Assembly: GCA_023955635.1 (NCBI GenBank)
Contig: JAMXHR010000001.1
Coordinates: 248,001-312,000, forward strand
Source: Methanosarcina sp. ERenArc_MAG2
Lineage (GTDB): Archaea; Halobacteriota; Methanosarcinia; Methanosarcinales; Methanosarcinaceae
Length of the DNA stretch: 64,000 nt
Reading direction: 5' to 3'
Positions 48,429 to 58,508 of this stretch are shown here, in pieces (the stretch's first letter is position 1; each line of letters begins with the position of its first letter). Made by a program: the position numbers and the translations under genes. Below the pieces are notes generated by a model. It was not told the origin of the DNA and ran no database searches. It worked only from the letters and a program-made list of their open reading frames with translations.

Positions 48429-48851
48429 CTAATCACCCGTAAACACAATCAATTGCAATGCTGCACGGAAAAATCCTGTGGGTCTTTCAGACAAGATCCA
48501 GTCTGTTTTTTGGCGCAGGGACACGGTCTGGACCCCTTTTTCGGCAAGCCTGCGCTTTAAACCTATGTCATTTGTCAGAACAGCAGCTCTCATCTCTTTT
48601 GCCAGCCTGAGAATAACATCATCCGCAGGCCCCGTAGCAGCTATGCGCTCGCACCTGTCCATCATGGATCTGGCGACCTTTGCAGCTGTTCTGTCCGAAC
48701 CTTTTTCCCGCTTTATGAGTTTTTCTATTTCGAATACTACAGCTTCAGGCACATAAAATTCGTTAAATCCCAGCCTTTTCAGTTCTTCGAAAATATCCAC
48801 TCCGAACTGGACAGGGATCATGAACCCGTTAGTATCGATTATAACTTTCAA
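48429..48851 (-). CDS. PIN-domain protein (FCF1/VapC-like nuclease)
   Basis: The PIN fold has acidic residues at [12 protein letters not shown] (Asp6), [10 protein letters not shown], and [16 protein letters not shown]. This archaeal protein next to aIF2-gamma is taken to be an FCF1-type rRNA-processing or tRNA nuclease. The last 25 residues or so ([20 protein letters not shown]) look unlike the family. A base added to the T run at 48506-48511 would end it at RQKNRLDLV, so the true end is probably near 48485. It overlaps the aIF2-gamma stop by four bases. Confidence 0.85.
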   Translation of the reverse strand: MKVIIDTNGFMIPVQFGVDIFEELKRLGFNEFYVPEAVVFEIEKLIKREKGSDRTAAKVARSMMDRCERIAATGPADDVILRLAKEMRAAVLTNDIGLKRRLAEKGVQTVSLRQKTDWILSERPTGFFRAALQLIVFTGD

Positions 48852-50074
48852 CTTTTAATTACTCCTACTCCAATGAGCCTCCAGCGAGAGTCAATCCTCC
48901 TGCTGATAGCAACCCTTGACCCGATGGCTGCGCTTATTGGGCGCTTGAGGGACACCTGTGCCTCATTTTTCCTGGCACTTGTGACCACTCCTACAGTCGT
49001 TGCGGTTCCTATGTTGAGCATAAGGGGTTCACTGGTCTTGATTTCATTGATCTTTTCTTCCCTTGTTACTCCTACAACCCTGTCGAGCAGGTGTAACTCC
49101 ATGACAAACTGATGCCTGGTCTCAGGAAGGGTGCCGGGTGCGCCTGCAATCTGTCCTGTTAAAGAATCGCCTTTTGTCAGGGTAGGGTCAAGATAAGTTC
49201 CGACAGCCAAAAGCCCTCCTGGTGTTGCTTCTTCTATTTTTGTCGCGCCTGCATAGATAGATGAAACAGTTGTCAGAATGGGAACCCACCTTGTACTGCC
49301 TTCGGTTGTAACCTTAATTCCCGGCCTTATCTCCAGCTCGTCTCCGGGGTGAAGTACTCCTTCTGTCAGGGTGCCTCCGATGACTCCTCCGCGGATTTCA
49401 TCGATTGAAGCTCCTGGCCTGTTAATGTCAAAAGAACGCGCAATCAACATGCTTGCAGGCTTGTCCACTTTGTGGACAGGAGCAGGAATTTGGGTTTCCA
49501 GAGCATCGATAAGGATATCGATGTTGATGTTCTGCTGGGCAGAGATCGGGATAATAGGTGCGTTTTCTGCGACCGTGCCTTTGACAAATTCCTTTATCTG
49601 ATGGTAATTCTCGATAATGCGCTCTTTGGATACAAGGTCAATCTTGTTTTGCACTATAACAATATTTTCAATGCCTATTATGTCCAGAGCCATCAGGTGT
49701 TCTTTTGTCTGGGGCTGCGGGCAGTCTTCGTTTGCGGCAATTACCAGCACTGCCCCGTCCATAATTGCAGCTCCTGAGAGCATGGTCGCCATCAGGGTCT
49801 CGTGCCCTGGGGCGTCTACAAAAGACACAGTCCTGTGTTCTTCCGTCTTTTCTCCGCAGTTAGGGCAGGTCTTTTCTACAGTGTAACACTGAGGAGCAGG
49901 GCATTTAGGGCACTTCATGAACGGGGAATCTGCATACCCCAACCTGATAGAAATCCCTCTTTTGACTTCTTCACTATGCGTATCCGTCCACACGCCTGAT
50001 AAGGCTTTAACAAGTGTGGTTTTTCCATGGTCGACATGGCCTACCATGCCGATATTAACACAAGGCTGACTCAA
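48848..50074 (-). CDS. eif2g: Translation initiation factor aIF2 gamma subunit
   Basis: The 408-residue GTPase delivers initiator tRNA to the small subunit. The motifs are [14 protein letters not shown] (residues 12-25), [20 protein letters not shown], and NKID. The zinc knuckle [19 protein letters not shown] is near residues 56-74. Domains II and III are complete to [11 protein letters not shown]. It is the first gene of the minus-strand operon running to S27ae. The frame is intact. Confidence 0.97.
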   Translation of the reverse strand: MSQPCVNIGMVGHVDHGKTTLVKALSGVWTDTHSEEVKRGISIRLGYADSPFMKCPKCPAPQCYTVEKTCPNCGEKTEEHRTVSFVDAPGHETLMATMLSGAAIMDGAVLVIAANEDCPQPQTKEHLMALDIIGIENIVIVQNKIDLVSKERIIENYHQIKEFVKGTVAENAPIIPISAQQNINIDILIDALETQIPAPVHKVDKPASMLIARSFDINRPGASIDEIRGGVIGGTLTEGVLHPGDELEIRPGIKVTTEGSTRWVPILTTVSSIYAGATKIEEATPGGLLAVGTYLDPTLTKGDSLTGQIAGAPGTLPETRHQFVMELHLLDRVVGVTREEKINEIKTSEPLMLNIGTATTVGVVTSARKNEAQVSLKRPISAAIGSRVAISRRIDSRWRLIGVGVIKS

Positions 50075-50446
50075 GTTGTAATTTCCTCCAGTAAAGTGAA
50101 ACTAATCCGATATAAGGCAGGTTTAATCCGAAATATGTACCGTAAGAATTTTGCATTGCTTTTTCCAGCGGGTCCGTATATTCCAACCCTAAACTCATCT
50201 GATCTGTAATTGTAATGTAACTTATAAATTAAAGCGGGATTTTTGCTGAGTACGGGCTTTAAAATGAACCCGGAATCCTCCCCGGTCTACAGAGTAGATT
50301 CCGGATTTCCACAATTGGAAACCCGGGCAGATACTGTGATTAAATCTTTTATCGCTGCTTGAATCTTGCAGATTCCGGCGATACTTTTAAAGTTTATTGT
50401 ATCCTGCATAATTCATATCTACTAATGCCGGAAAGCCTTAATAAAT
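50075..50446. other. Promoter region of the aIF2-gamma operon
   Basis: On the minus strand TTTATAAG at 50220-50229 (complement of CTTATAAATT) is a fair TATA box, about 150 bases before the aIF2-gamma start. The rest holds no gene; the purP stop is at 50447. Confidence 0.4.
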
Positions 50447-51608
50447 TTATGTGACGATAGCATCGAGCTTCTCGAGTTGCAGGGCGCGCCTGATCTCAAG
50501 GGCTAACCTTCTTCCAGTACTCATTGGTCTTCTCCAGAGTGAGTTGCCGTAAGAATGGCCGACTGACATGTGCACATTGGTCCCGCCGCCTACTCTTGGG
50601 GCCACGTCATAAATATAGAAATTAAGGTCCTTGTCCACACAGGTCTGCAGGCAGAAAGGTCCGATAATGCCAGGAGCATAATGTTTCTGAGTCGCTTTTA
50701 CATATTTTTCTCCCATTTCAAACACTTTATCGAGAAGGGATTCGCGAAGGGTTGCAGAGTTGTGCCCGCAGACCGTGTATTCGGGAGTTAGCTGGTGTTC
50801 GGCCAGGGCCATTTGCTGCGGGGCAGGAAGCCTTACATGCCCATCAAGGCTGGTCTCAAAACGCCAGTCAACGCCAAGAAGTTCCAGCTTACTCATTTCA
50901 GGCTCGATTGGAGAGTAAAACATATCAAGGTTGAACACAGGGCCTATAATATAACGCTCTATTCTGGCATTCTCCAGGGCTTCTCGTGTAATAACTCCCT
51001 GCTTTATGAGGGCTTCGGACTTCTCCAGGTATTCCCTGTAACTTGAAGCGGTAAAAAATCCTCTCTCCAATTTCTTTACAGCATGTGGGAGCTTGACCAT
51101 CACCAGTTCGTTAATATCCTTCGGGGATTCGATTTTTTCAGGGAAAGGAAGTCCGGCTTTTTCCAGAATCCAGTAATAGCTCTGTTGCTCACCGCGTTCT
51201 TCGCTCCGAAGAAGATTCCTGCTTCCTACAAGAGGCACCCTAAAACTCTCTTCGATCTTATCTATACTGCAGTAAGAAGTAAATGAACGGTTAGGGATAA
51301 AGAGCACATTCTCATCAATCAGTTTCTGCTGGTTCTCAGGAAGGAGGATTTCGTTATACTTCTCAAAAACAACGGCCTCATCGACAACTCCCCTTTTACT
51401 CTCCCGTAAGGGTCTCTCTGGGCTCTGAAATATTCGCTATATGTTTTTCTCTGCCAGCCTGGCAGACAGCAAGGGTCCTGAATTCCTCTTCAACTGCCCC
51501 GTCGCAAATGTCGAGCCCTGAATGAGAAGCTATAGTCCCTACTTTTATCTTATCGGCTTGCGCATAGTAACCTTCAACGATTTCCTTTATTTCGTTCCTG
51601 TCGATCAT
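50447..51608 (-). CDS. purP: FAICAR synthetase PurP, two frameshifts
   Basis: PurP makes FAICAR from AICAR, formate and ATP in archaeal purine synthesis. The N-terminus (MIDRNEIKEIVEGYYAQADK, KVGTIASHSGLDICDGA) and the ATP-grasp body (LVMVKLPHAVKK, ERYIIGPVFNLDMFYSPIEP, IGPFCLQTCVDKDLNFYIYD, PRVGGGTNVHM) are in different frames. Bases added at the T runs 51394-51397 and 51444-51448 bridge them (REKTYSEYFRAQRDPYGRVK and RGVVDEAVVFEKYNEILL). The reconstructed length is about 387 residues, close to normal for the family. Methanogens need this step, so the breaks are probably errors. Confidence 0.92.
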
Positions 51609-51968
51609 ATCTGATGTTCCTTGGCTTTGAAAGTATTTCCTTTCAGTGAAATGGTGATAGGTATGATTTTTTCAAACCTGATATTCGAGTGGAGATTTCT
51701 CGAAGTACAGGCCTGGCGGTTATTGCCAGGCGTTATGAAATAGAAATCCTGATAGGGTTTTTTCTCATTAAAGGCTTTACCTATTAAAACCCTTTCTAAT
51801 AGAAGTAATCATTTATATAATGAAGGGTAGACCAAAAAAGGTTTTTGAACCTTTTCTGTTTGTCCAGTGTCGCGTCACTCCTCAAAGATTTAACAATTCT
51901 GAACAGTTGCAATCGATTTTATACGACATTTTACCGTTGACGCGACACTAGTTAGTTCTTCGAGCTCC
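51609..51968. other. Intergenic region with a small inverted-repeat element
   Basis: It holds the purP promoter area, a CCAGGC/GCCTGG inverted pair near 51711-51733, and the 84-bp element at 51866-51949. No gene is supported. Confidence 0.4.
51866..51949. repeat. Tiny element with perfect 12-bp inverted ends
   Basis: AGTGTCGCGTCA at 51866-51877 and its exact complement at 51938-51949 enclose 60 A/T-rich bases. The size and ends suggest a remnant or MITE of an insertion sequence. It lies 20 bases after the spoIIM stop codon, where it could also act as a transcript-end hairpin. Confidence 0.55.
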
Positions 51969-52708
51969 TTAAATTAGACCCAGGATAAGCGGGGTAATAA
52001 AAGTCTCAATTACTGCTGCAACGAAAAGAAGAGGCAGGATCCAGTGGAAATAAAACTGAAGCCCTTCCTTAAACTCCTTTTTAATCTGTGTCGGTCTGCC
52101 TATAAGGGCAGAAAATACCTGGAGTCCGAGCCGAAGTCCTATGCTTGCGGACAGGAAAACCATAGGTAATTCTATGATCCCGTGAGGGAGAAGGGCAAGA
52201 ACAATGAAGAGCAGTCCTTTTTGTTGTGCTACGATATTCGAGATCACTCCCACTATATATCCGTTAAAGGCGATAAATAGTATTGAAAGAACTCCCAGCG
52301 CCAGCCCGAGTACCAGAGAAAGCAGGCTTACAAAGGCGTTGTTGAGAAAGATAACAAACAATATATAAAGAGGCTTCATTTCCTGGAGCGGCCCGAATCG
52401 GGAACTAAAACTTTTAATCAGGTTATCAGCCATATCAGGGAAACTTGCAACTGAGACATAGCCTGCAATGAGGGATGCGAAGAATACAAAGGTTATGAAA
52501 AGGAAATAAGGCCAAATAAGGTGTAAGTACCCGGTAAATCCTTTTTTGAGCTTTTTCCGCCTTCTGACCAGACTTCTACTACCCTGTTTCCGGTAAGAAA
52601 GTCTTTTTCTTCTCTAGCGTATCCCCTATTTTCTATCTCCCCTTCAGGAGTTTCTGTCTGTACTCTCGCTTGTTTCTCCCCTAAATCAGAATCTTCCTCT
52701 CTTTCCAT
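51969..52708 (-). CDS. SpoIIM/DUF95-type membrane protein, one frameshift
   Basis: The first 40 residues or so (MEREEDSDLGEKQARVQTET) are polar. After the frame break at the T run 52604-52608 come RSLVRRRKKLKKGFTGYLHL and five to six membrane helices (WPYFLFITFVFFASLIAGYV, LYILFVIFLNNAFVSLLSLV, LLFIVLALLPHGIIELPMVF). The LLPHGIIELP motif is the hallmark of stage II sporulation protein M relatives, which in archaea have no sporulation role. ATG 52708 follows GGGGATAAG. The function is unknown. Confidence 0.82.
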
Positions 52709-52783
52709 ACTTATCCCCACCAGTGATTTTCATCTCGCTTGATCTTAATTCGAACCGCAGCGCCCGTACATATCTATTTTGTC

Positions 52784-53653
52784 TCAGATTCCCAGCATCA
52801 TCCGGATAGTGTTCCGGGTTGCAGGGGAAAGCCCAAGGATCAAAATGACCATTTTAATTAGCATTTTGAGGTCCTGAGAACGTTTATCATCCTCAAATTG
52901 AGTGTCAAGCATGTAAATAACCCCTGTAAAGATAATAAGTTTCAATGGATACATAACCAATGCGGTGCCAGTCAGCTCGATAAGATAAGTGGGCACTACA
53001 TGTTTTTCAAAGTATCCCAGCATATCTACTCCTATGTACGTTGAAGAAGCATCCATAAAATGGGCCAGCAGGATGGAAAGGTTAAGGGGATCGGTGAATA
53101 TTGAGGATTTGAAATGACGGGCGACAAGGTAAAAGGCAAAGGTCAGGCCTGTTCCTGCCCCAAGTACGAATAGGGGGACGTAGGGGGCTACGATGTTCTC
53201 GAAATGAAGGAGGATAATGAGGTTTACGAAGAACCATATCAGTCCCAGGCCTGCAAAGATTACATGAAAATCCTTTACCAGCTTTGCTCTTTGCAGCCTG
53301 ATGGAAAGCCAGAGGCAGCTTAAGGTTACCGCAAAAACCAAAAAGTAAATATTGGGAGTTATGAGAAGATAGGTTAATGGCGGATGAATTATGCCTGCAG
53401 GAGAATCCTCAAGTACGCGCAGGGAAGAGCCCGCAAGCACGAAAGGCAGGACAGAAACAATAAAACGCGGTGTGATTTTTACCTTCAATTTCTCGAGAAG
53501 CCTGAAAACCCCGAATATACAAATACCCAGTATCACTGCCCAGGTAAAGGTGTTTACGGGATTATACCCTTCGTCACCCCTTATGGGATCAAGATAATAG
53601 GTACTGATAAATTGTGATATTTTATCGATTAAAAAACTCATCTTATCACTCAT
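52784..53653 (-). CDS. DUF63 family membrane protein
   Basis: The 289-residue protein has eight or so membrane helices and the conserved pieces NPVNTFTWAVILGICIFGVF, AGSSLRVLEDSPAG, and AHFMDASSTYIGVDMLGYFE. The last has conserved acidic and His residues in a membrane context. DUF63 is a widespread archaeal family without known function. It is upstream of spoIIM with a 75-base gap, probably in the same transcript. Confidence 0.88.
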   Translation of the reverse strand: MSDKMSFLIDKISQFISTYYLDPIRGDEGYNPVNTFTWAVILGICIFGVFRLLEKLKVKITPRFIVSVLPFVLAGSSLRVLEDSPAGIIHPPLTYLLITPNIYFLVFAVTLSCLWLSIRLQRAKLVKDFHVIFAGLGLIWFFVNLIILLHFENIVAPYVPLFVLGAGTGLTFAFYLVARHFKSSIFTDPLNLSILLAHFMDASSTYIGVDMLGYFEKHVVPTYLIELTGTALVMYPLKLIIFTGVIYMLDTQFEDDKRSQDLKMLIKMVILILGLSPATRNTIRMMLGI

Positions 53654-54241
53654 TCAAAATGGCAATATCCTAATACAATTAATACTTACTGTGTATAAGT
53701 CGAACTTACTTTCTTAATCAAGAAGGTAGTATTTTATCTCTAGCGTGCGGTGTTCGTTTTAATGGCAGATATTTCTTTCCGGAAGGTTTTATCTCAATAA
53801 AGGCTAACAGTATTATAAAGGTTGATAATAAAGATTAATATTAATATATTACTCAATTTTTATAATTATTTATATAGCTCCTAATAGCATGTGCACACAT
53901 AATATAATGACGTAAGCATGGAGAATTATCTGAATGAGTTCTAAGCAAATTCTGATAAGCAACTTGAAACATGCGCCACACTGGAACTGACCCGAAGTAA
54001 GTTAATGAATTAAGTTTGCATATTAATTTATGTGCCTGATATACTGTAGTCTGCTGATAATCGGAACCTGTCGGTGTGAAGTACAATCTGCGGATTGAGC
54101 TATCTGTCATAAAGATTGATATATGTTAATCTACTGGTAAACAAATAACCTCCAACAACTGGATTATGTGTAACTTCTTGCGTATATTCGGGTTTACAAG
54201 AGCCAATTTACCATCTATCATGATCAAATATATATGCGGGT
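53654..54241. other. Intergenic region between divergent DUF63 and egsA genes
   Basis: Promoters for both genes should be here. TAATATTAATATATTAC lies at 53838 and ATCAAATATATATGC just before the egsA start at 54223-54237, which suggests a leaderless or short-leader egsA mRNA. An 85-residue minus-strand frame (53853-54110) is present, but nothing supports it as a gene. Confidence 0.4.
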
Positions 54242-55312
54242 ATGAAATTGACTATCGACAAAAACAGCGCAAAATGGATGCAGCTTCCCAGAGATGTGCT
54301 CGTAGGGCATGGCGTGCTTGAGGAAGTTGGATATGTCTGCAGGGACCTGAAACTGAAAGGAAATGCGCTGATCGTGACCGGAAGCACTACGTGGGATATT
54401 GCAGGCAGAAAAGTTAGTAACTTCCTTGAAAGCGCGGGCAGCAGCGCGGAAACAGTTATAACGTGCAAAGCTACGATGGAGGAAGTTGAAAAGGTCATGG
54501 AAAAAGCCCTTGAAATAGAAGCGACTTTTCTCCTTGGAGTTGGAAGCGGCAGGTCTATTGACCTTGCGAAACTTGCTTCTACCCGGCTGGAACTTCCTTT
54601 TATCAGCGTGCCGACTGCAGCTTCTCATGATGGTATTGCATCTTCCCGCGCCTCAATTGTGGACAATGGAAAGAGTACGTCTGTACAGGCCCAGGCTCCG
54701 ATTGCAGTCATCGCAGACACGGAAATTATTTCTGCAGCTCCTTTCCGTTTCCTTGCAGCTGGCTGTGGAGATATAATTTCCAATTATACGGCAGTAATGG
54801 ACTGGGAACTTGCAAGCAGGCTCAGGAATGAATATTTTGGGGAATATGCTGCAGCCCTCTCCCGTATGGCTGCCAGGGTAATTATCGAGTATGCAGATTC
54901 GATAAAGCCCCAGCACGAGACGTCGGCAAGGCTTGTAGTAAAGGCTCTGGTCTCGAATGGGGTTGCAATGAGTATTGCAGGCTCTTCAAGACCTGCTTCA
55001 GGCTCCGAACATATGTTTAGCCATGCCCTTGACAGGATAGCCCCAAAATCCGCACTTCATGGAGAACAATGTGGTGTTGGCACGATTATGATGATGTACC
55101 TCCATGGGGGAAACTGGCAGGAAATCAGGGAAGCCTTAAAAAAGATAGGGGCTCCTGTAACTGCAGAAGAACTGGGTATAGAAGATAAATATATAATTGA
55201 AGCCCTGTTACATGCACACAGCATTCGCCCTGAGCGTTATACAATTCTCGGGAGCGGCCTTACTCTATCGGCTGCTGAGAAAGTTGCAAGAATCACAAAG
55301 GTCATAAGTTGA
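54242..55312 (+). CDS. egsA: Glycerol-1-phosphate dehydrogenase
   Basis: The enzyme makes sn-glycerol-1-phosphate, the backbone of archaeal membrane lipids, from DHAP with NAD(P)H. The 356-residue protein has [15 protein letters not shown] (residues 99-113) for the cofactor and [13 protein letters not shown]. Metal ligands lie in [21 protein letters not shown] and [11 protein letters not shown]. All expected residues are present. It is monocistronic by layout, followed by a 278-base gap before UPF0179. Confidence 0.97.
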   Translation: MKLTIDKNSAKWMQLPRDVLVGHGVLEEVGYVCRDLKLKGNALIVTGSTTWDIAGRKVSNFLESAGSSAETVITCKATMEEVEKVMEKALEIEATFLLGVGSGRSIDLAKLASTRLELPFISVPTAASHDGIASSRASIVDNGKSTSVQAQAPIAVIADTEIISAAPFRFLAAGCGDIISNYTAVMDWELASRLRNEYFGEYAAALSRMAARVIIEYADSIKPQHETSARLVVKALVSNGVAMSIAGSSRPASGSEHMFSHALDRIAPKSALHGEQCGVGTIMMMYLHGGNWQEIREALKKIGAPVTAEELGIEDKYIIEALLHAHSIRPERYTILGSGLTLSAAEKVARITKVIS

Positions 55313-55590
55313 AAAGTTATTCTTGTTCAGGCTAAAGTAGAAAATCAGTGTTTGTTTAACAGTGTTTGTTTAAAGTACAGAGCTTAAGTCTGGAGTTAAG
55401 ATTTCATTTAATAATCCAGTGGCTCATATCCGGCTAAAGGAAACTCGGTTAATCCGGAATCACTTAATTCCCAATTAAAAAGTATTACAAATCGAATTCA
55501 GTATTGAATTTCAAATTATTTCGGGATAAGCTCCAGACATCCCTGAGAGACGGGGCACAGGCCCGAAAACAATCAAATGGAAGAGTTATT

Positions 55591-56040
55591 ATGACAGAAA
55601 GCGATAACAAAATAACACTTATCGGATCACGGCTTGCAAGGGAAGGGCTGGAATTCATATTCAAGGGTGAGATGCCTGAATGCAAAAAATGCCGGCTAAA
55701 GAATACCTGCCTTAACCTTGAACCAGAACGCAGGTACAGGGTCGAGAGAATCAGGAACAATGATATTCATGAATGTTTCCTGCATGATAGTGGTGTACTG
55801 GCCGTGGACGTTAGCAGGGCTCCTATCCTGACCACAATAGAGTCAAGAAAGGCAGTTGATGGGGCAAAAATTATGTATGAGCCTCCAAAGTGCGGCAAGA
55901 GGGAGTGCGGGGTGTATGAGGTCTGTCACCCTGAAGGGCTTTCAAAAGGAGACAAATGCAAAATTGTAGAGGTTCTCGAAAGCCTTGATTCCAAGTGCGA
56001 AGCCAACTATTCTCTGAAAAAGGTGAAACTGGCCTGGTAA
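55591..56040 (+). CDS. UPF0179 family protein
   Basis: The 149-residue archaeal protein has eight cysteines in pairs or triplets (CKKCRLKNTC, CFLH, CGKRECGVYEVC, CKIVEV, CEANYS), so it probably binds metal or an iron-sulfur cluster. It starts MTESDNKITLIGSRLAREGL. I chose ATG 55591 after GGAAGAG; an open frame continues upstream to 55504 but its sequence does not resemble the family. The function is unknown. Confidence 0.85.
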   Translation: MTESDNKITLIGSRLAREGLEFIFKGEMPECKKCRLKNTCLNLEPERRYRVERIRNNDIHECFLHDSGVLAVDVSRAPILTTIESRKAVDGAKIMYEPPKCGKRECGVYEVCHPEGLSKGDKCKIVEVLESLDSKCEANYSLKKVKLAW

Positions 56041-56113
56041 ATGTAAACAAACATATTTTAGTAATAGTAAGATTGATTATTAATAAATACAAAAGGTTGA
56101 AGTGGTGTTATAA

Positions 56114-56746
56114 GTGCCTGAAAAGGAAATGAACCAGGTCCCCTCTGAATTTTATACCCAAAAGCGCTGGGAAAACTGGCTCGGAAGGGCAAAAGAGAGC
56201 GGTTTCCAAATCAAGGAGTCGGAAGAAGAAGCCGGAAAGGAAAGTGCCATCTTCGTCAATATGGTTGATGATGTTATCCTTGCCTGCCTAAAATTCACCG
56301 CACGCTTTGAAAAAGGTATGCTCTCCAGAGAAAAAGCTCTGGAGATTCTGGCGGAGATCCGGGACATCGTACTTTCAGAGGTCGAACCTATTTCCGAAGA
56401 TATCGACCTTATGATAGACTCGATCCAGACCTCTCTTATGGGGGCGCTTGTCGCCTTTGAATGCTATATTATGGGTGACTATGACGAAGGATCAAACATT
56501 GAAGAACTTGTAAAAGCAGCTATTGACGCTGAATCTTCGGACAACCTTGAACTTGCCCTCGATTATACTGCACAGTGCGGTGCAATCGTACTTAAAGGGA
56601 AAAGCCTGCCCGAAGAGGTTATGGCCGAACTTCCCTACGGCATTGTTGCAGAATGGCTTGACGGGATTGATTCTATCTCGGCTGCAATGGTAGGAAGCGA
56701 CAGTTACAAGGAATTTGACGAAGAAGATGATGAGGACGCTGCCTAA
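56114..56746 (+). CDS. DUF2150 family protein
   Basis: The 210-residue acidic soluble protein starts with GTG (MPEKEMNQVPSEFYTQKRWE). It has WLGRAKESGFQI, SAIFVNMVDDVILACLKFTA, and a very acidic C-terminus (KEFDEEDDEDAA). The family is found in methanogens and related archaea and has no known function. It stands 73 bases after the UPF0179 gene and may share its transcript. Confidence 0.82.
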   Translation: MPEKEMNQVPSEFYTQKRWENWLGRAKESGFQIKESEEEAGKESAIFVNMVDDVILACLKFTARFEKGMLSREKALEILAEIRDIVLSEVEPISEDIDLMIDSIQTSLMGALVAFECYIMGDYDEGSNIEELVKAAIDAESSDNLELALDYTAQCGAIVLKGKSLPEEVMAELPYGIVAEWLDGIDSISAAMVGSDSYKEFDEEDDEDAA

Positions 56747-56839
56747 ACAATTCTTCTGTAAACAAAGGATTCCCTTTCCAGTTTTTCTGGAATGCGGAAG
56801 TCCTTTTAAATTTATAAAAATTAAATCTTATTTTAAATA

Positions 56840-58153
56840 TTAAAAAGCTTGTTCAATATTTTCAAGCTTTGATGCGCAGCATTTCCCTGATTCTTGCTTT
56901 TCGACCAGTTTCTTCTGTCCTGATTCTTGCTTTTCGACCAGTTTCTTCTGTCCTGATTCTTGCTTTTCGACCAGTTTCTTCTGTCCTGATTCTTGCTTTT
57001 CAATTACCTTTTCGTATACTTCAAGAGTTTTTTCAGCTATTGTTTTCCAGTTGTATCTCTTTTTGAGGAGATCGTTTCCTTTTTCCCCCATTCTGTTATG
57101 GCCAAGCCCTTCAAGGACGTAATTGAGGCCCCAGGCTAGAGAAGAGGGTTCTTTATGAGCAACAATTCCTGTCTTGAAATTCTCCACAAGAGCGACTGCA
57201 TCGCTTGCAACTACCGGTTTCTTTGCGTCCCAGGCTTCAAGCACCACGATTCCGAAGGGCTCGTTCCGACTGGGCACACACACAAGGTCGCAGGCGTTGA
57301 ACCAGTCTATTACAGTGTCATCCGGGGCATATCCAAGGAAGTTGCATGAATTTCCGATGCCAAGTTTATGGGCCTGATTTTCACACTGAGAGCGCATGTC
57401 CCCTTCACCTATGAGCACAAATTGGGCATCCCTTTTCTTCAGGACTTTTGCCGCAGCTTCCAAAAGCAGGTCAGGCCCTTTCTGATAGGACATCCTTCCC
57501 GTGAAAAGCACAACTGGTAGACATGGGTGGATACCGTAGTGTTTTTTCACATTTCCAGGGTTGATTTGTCTTTTTATTTTTCCCAAGTTTATACCGTTAG
57601 GGATTTCCCATAGTTTATAATCGGGAATTTTGTAGATATGCTGGATTTCTTTCTTCAATACCGTAGAGGTCGTAATCACGTCCGAAGATTCGTATCCTCC
57701 GAGCCACTCTCGGTGTGATATTTCCTTTGCTTCCCACCAGTCCCCATGGCGATTTCCATTGCGTCCCCATTCAGTACTGTGGAAGGTTAGCACAAAGGGC
57801 AGCCCAAATTGGGCTTTTATCCTGCAGAGAACATTTACCGGATGCCAGTCATGCCCATGAAGAACATCAAATTTTCCTACATTTTTTCTCACGTCCAGGA
57901 ACCGGCAATACATACCTTCGCACATCCGGTTCATCTGTTCTATTATTCCCCCGTTTTGATCACAGGCAATCCTATGATAATGGACCCCATTGATGATCTC
58001 ATCGTTGTTTTCACGGCCTCGTGTAAACAGGTGGACCTCATGTCCTTCTGCTGCAAGAGCATCAGAGAGTTCGGATACATGGGGTGAGATTCCTCCTACA
58101 CGTATCGAATACAAACTTTCCCAGGTAAACATTCCTATTCGAATCTTTTTCAT
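56840..58153 (-). CDS. Family 4 glycosyltransferase with C-terminal peptide repeats
   Basis: The 437-residue glycosyltransferase is of the glycogen/starch-synthase-like GT4 type. GGISPHVSELSDALAAEGHE is the N-terminal nucleotide-sugar fold, HGHDWHPVNVL the acceptor region, FTGRMSYQKGPDLLLEAAAK the linker, and EPFGIVVLEAWDAKKPVVAS the E-x7-E donor site. The last 45 residues are four copies of an 11-residue unit (KLVEKQESGQK), encoded by 33-bp tandem repeats at 56886-57001, then ENIEQAF. Its neighbours suggest a role in glycogen or cell-surface sugar synthesis. Confidence 0.88.
   Translation of the reverse strand: MKKIRIGMFTWESLYSIRVGGISPHVSELSDALAAEGHEVHLFTRGRENNDEIINGVHYHRIACDQNGGIIEQMNRMCEGMYCRFLDVRKNVGKFDVLHGHDWHPVNVLCRIKAQFGLPFVLTFHSTEWGRNGNRHGDWWEAKEISHREWLGGYESSDVITTSTVLKKEIQHIYKIPDYKLWEIPNGINLGKIKRQINPGNVKKHYGIHPCLPVVLFTGRMSYQKGPDLLLEAAAKVLKKRDAQFVLIGEGDMRSQCENQAHKLGIGNSCNFLGYAPDDTVIDWFNACDLVCVPSRNEPFGIVVLEAWDAKKPVVASDAVALVENFKTGIVAHKEPSSLAWGLNYVLEGLGHNRMGEKGNDLLKKRYNWKTIAEKTLEVYEKVIEKQESGQKKLVEKQESGQKKLVEKQESGQKKLVEKQESGKCCASKLENIEQAF
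56886..57001. repeat. 33-bp tandem repeats inside the glycosyltransferase gene
   Basis: There are three full copies (56886-56918, 56919-56951, 56952-56984) and a 17-base partial copy, identical in sequence. Each unit is 33 bases, so the frame is kept and copy number can vary without breaking the gene. Confidence 0.85.
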
Positions 58154-58508
58154 AGGCTCACTTATTCCTTTTTGTCAAAATGAGAGTTTAGGACATCAGT
58201 GAAGAAGAATGCAGGCTTCCTCTTTCCTTTTGTAATCATTACATCCTCCAGTTTACTAATTCAGATCGCGATAGTCCTGCTATAACCCTACATGCGCCTT
58301 TTAAACCTTCGATTGCTATATAATGGTAAAAGGGGTATAACCTTATTTACGTGGTACGAAGGCGGTTTTCGTATTAAGGATACGGTCTCTATACTTCCTT
58401 AACTTCATTTTCTTTTAATGGTAGATAAATATATCTGTGAATTTTTTATACTTTTTTAAGTGGAAATAATAAAATCTTTCCTCTCTTGAGCTTATTTCTC
58501 ATACAGGC
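58154..58508. other. Intergenic region
   Basis: It lies between galT and the GT4 gene. TATA-like GCTATATAATGG occurs at 58314-58325, mostly for the minus strand as CATTATATAGC, about 160 bases before the GT4 start. No gene is seen. Confidence 0.4.

Noticed and set aside
53853-54110. Minus-strand open frame of 85 residues in the DUF63-egsA gap
   Set aside because: There is no family resemblance, no ribosome site, and it lies in a promoter region.
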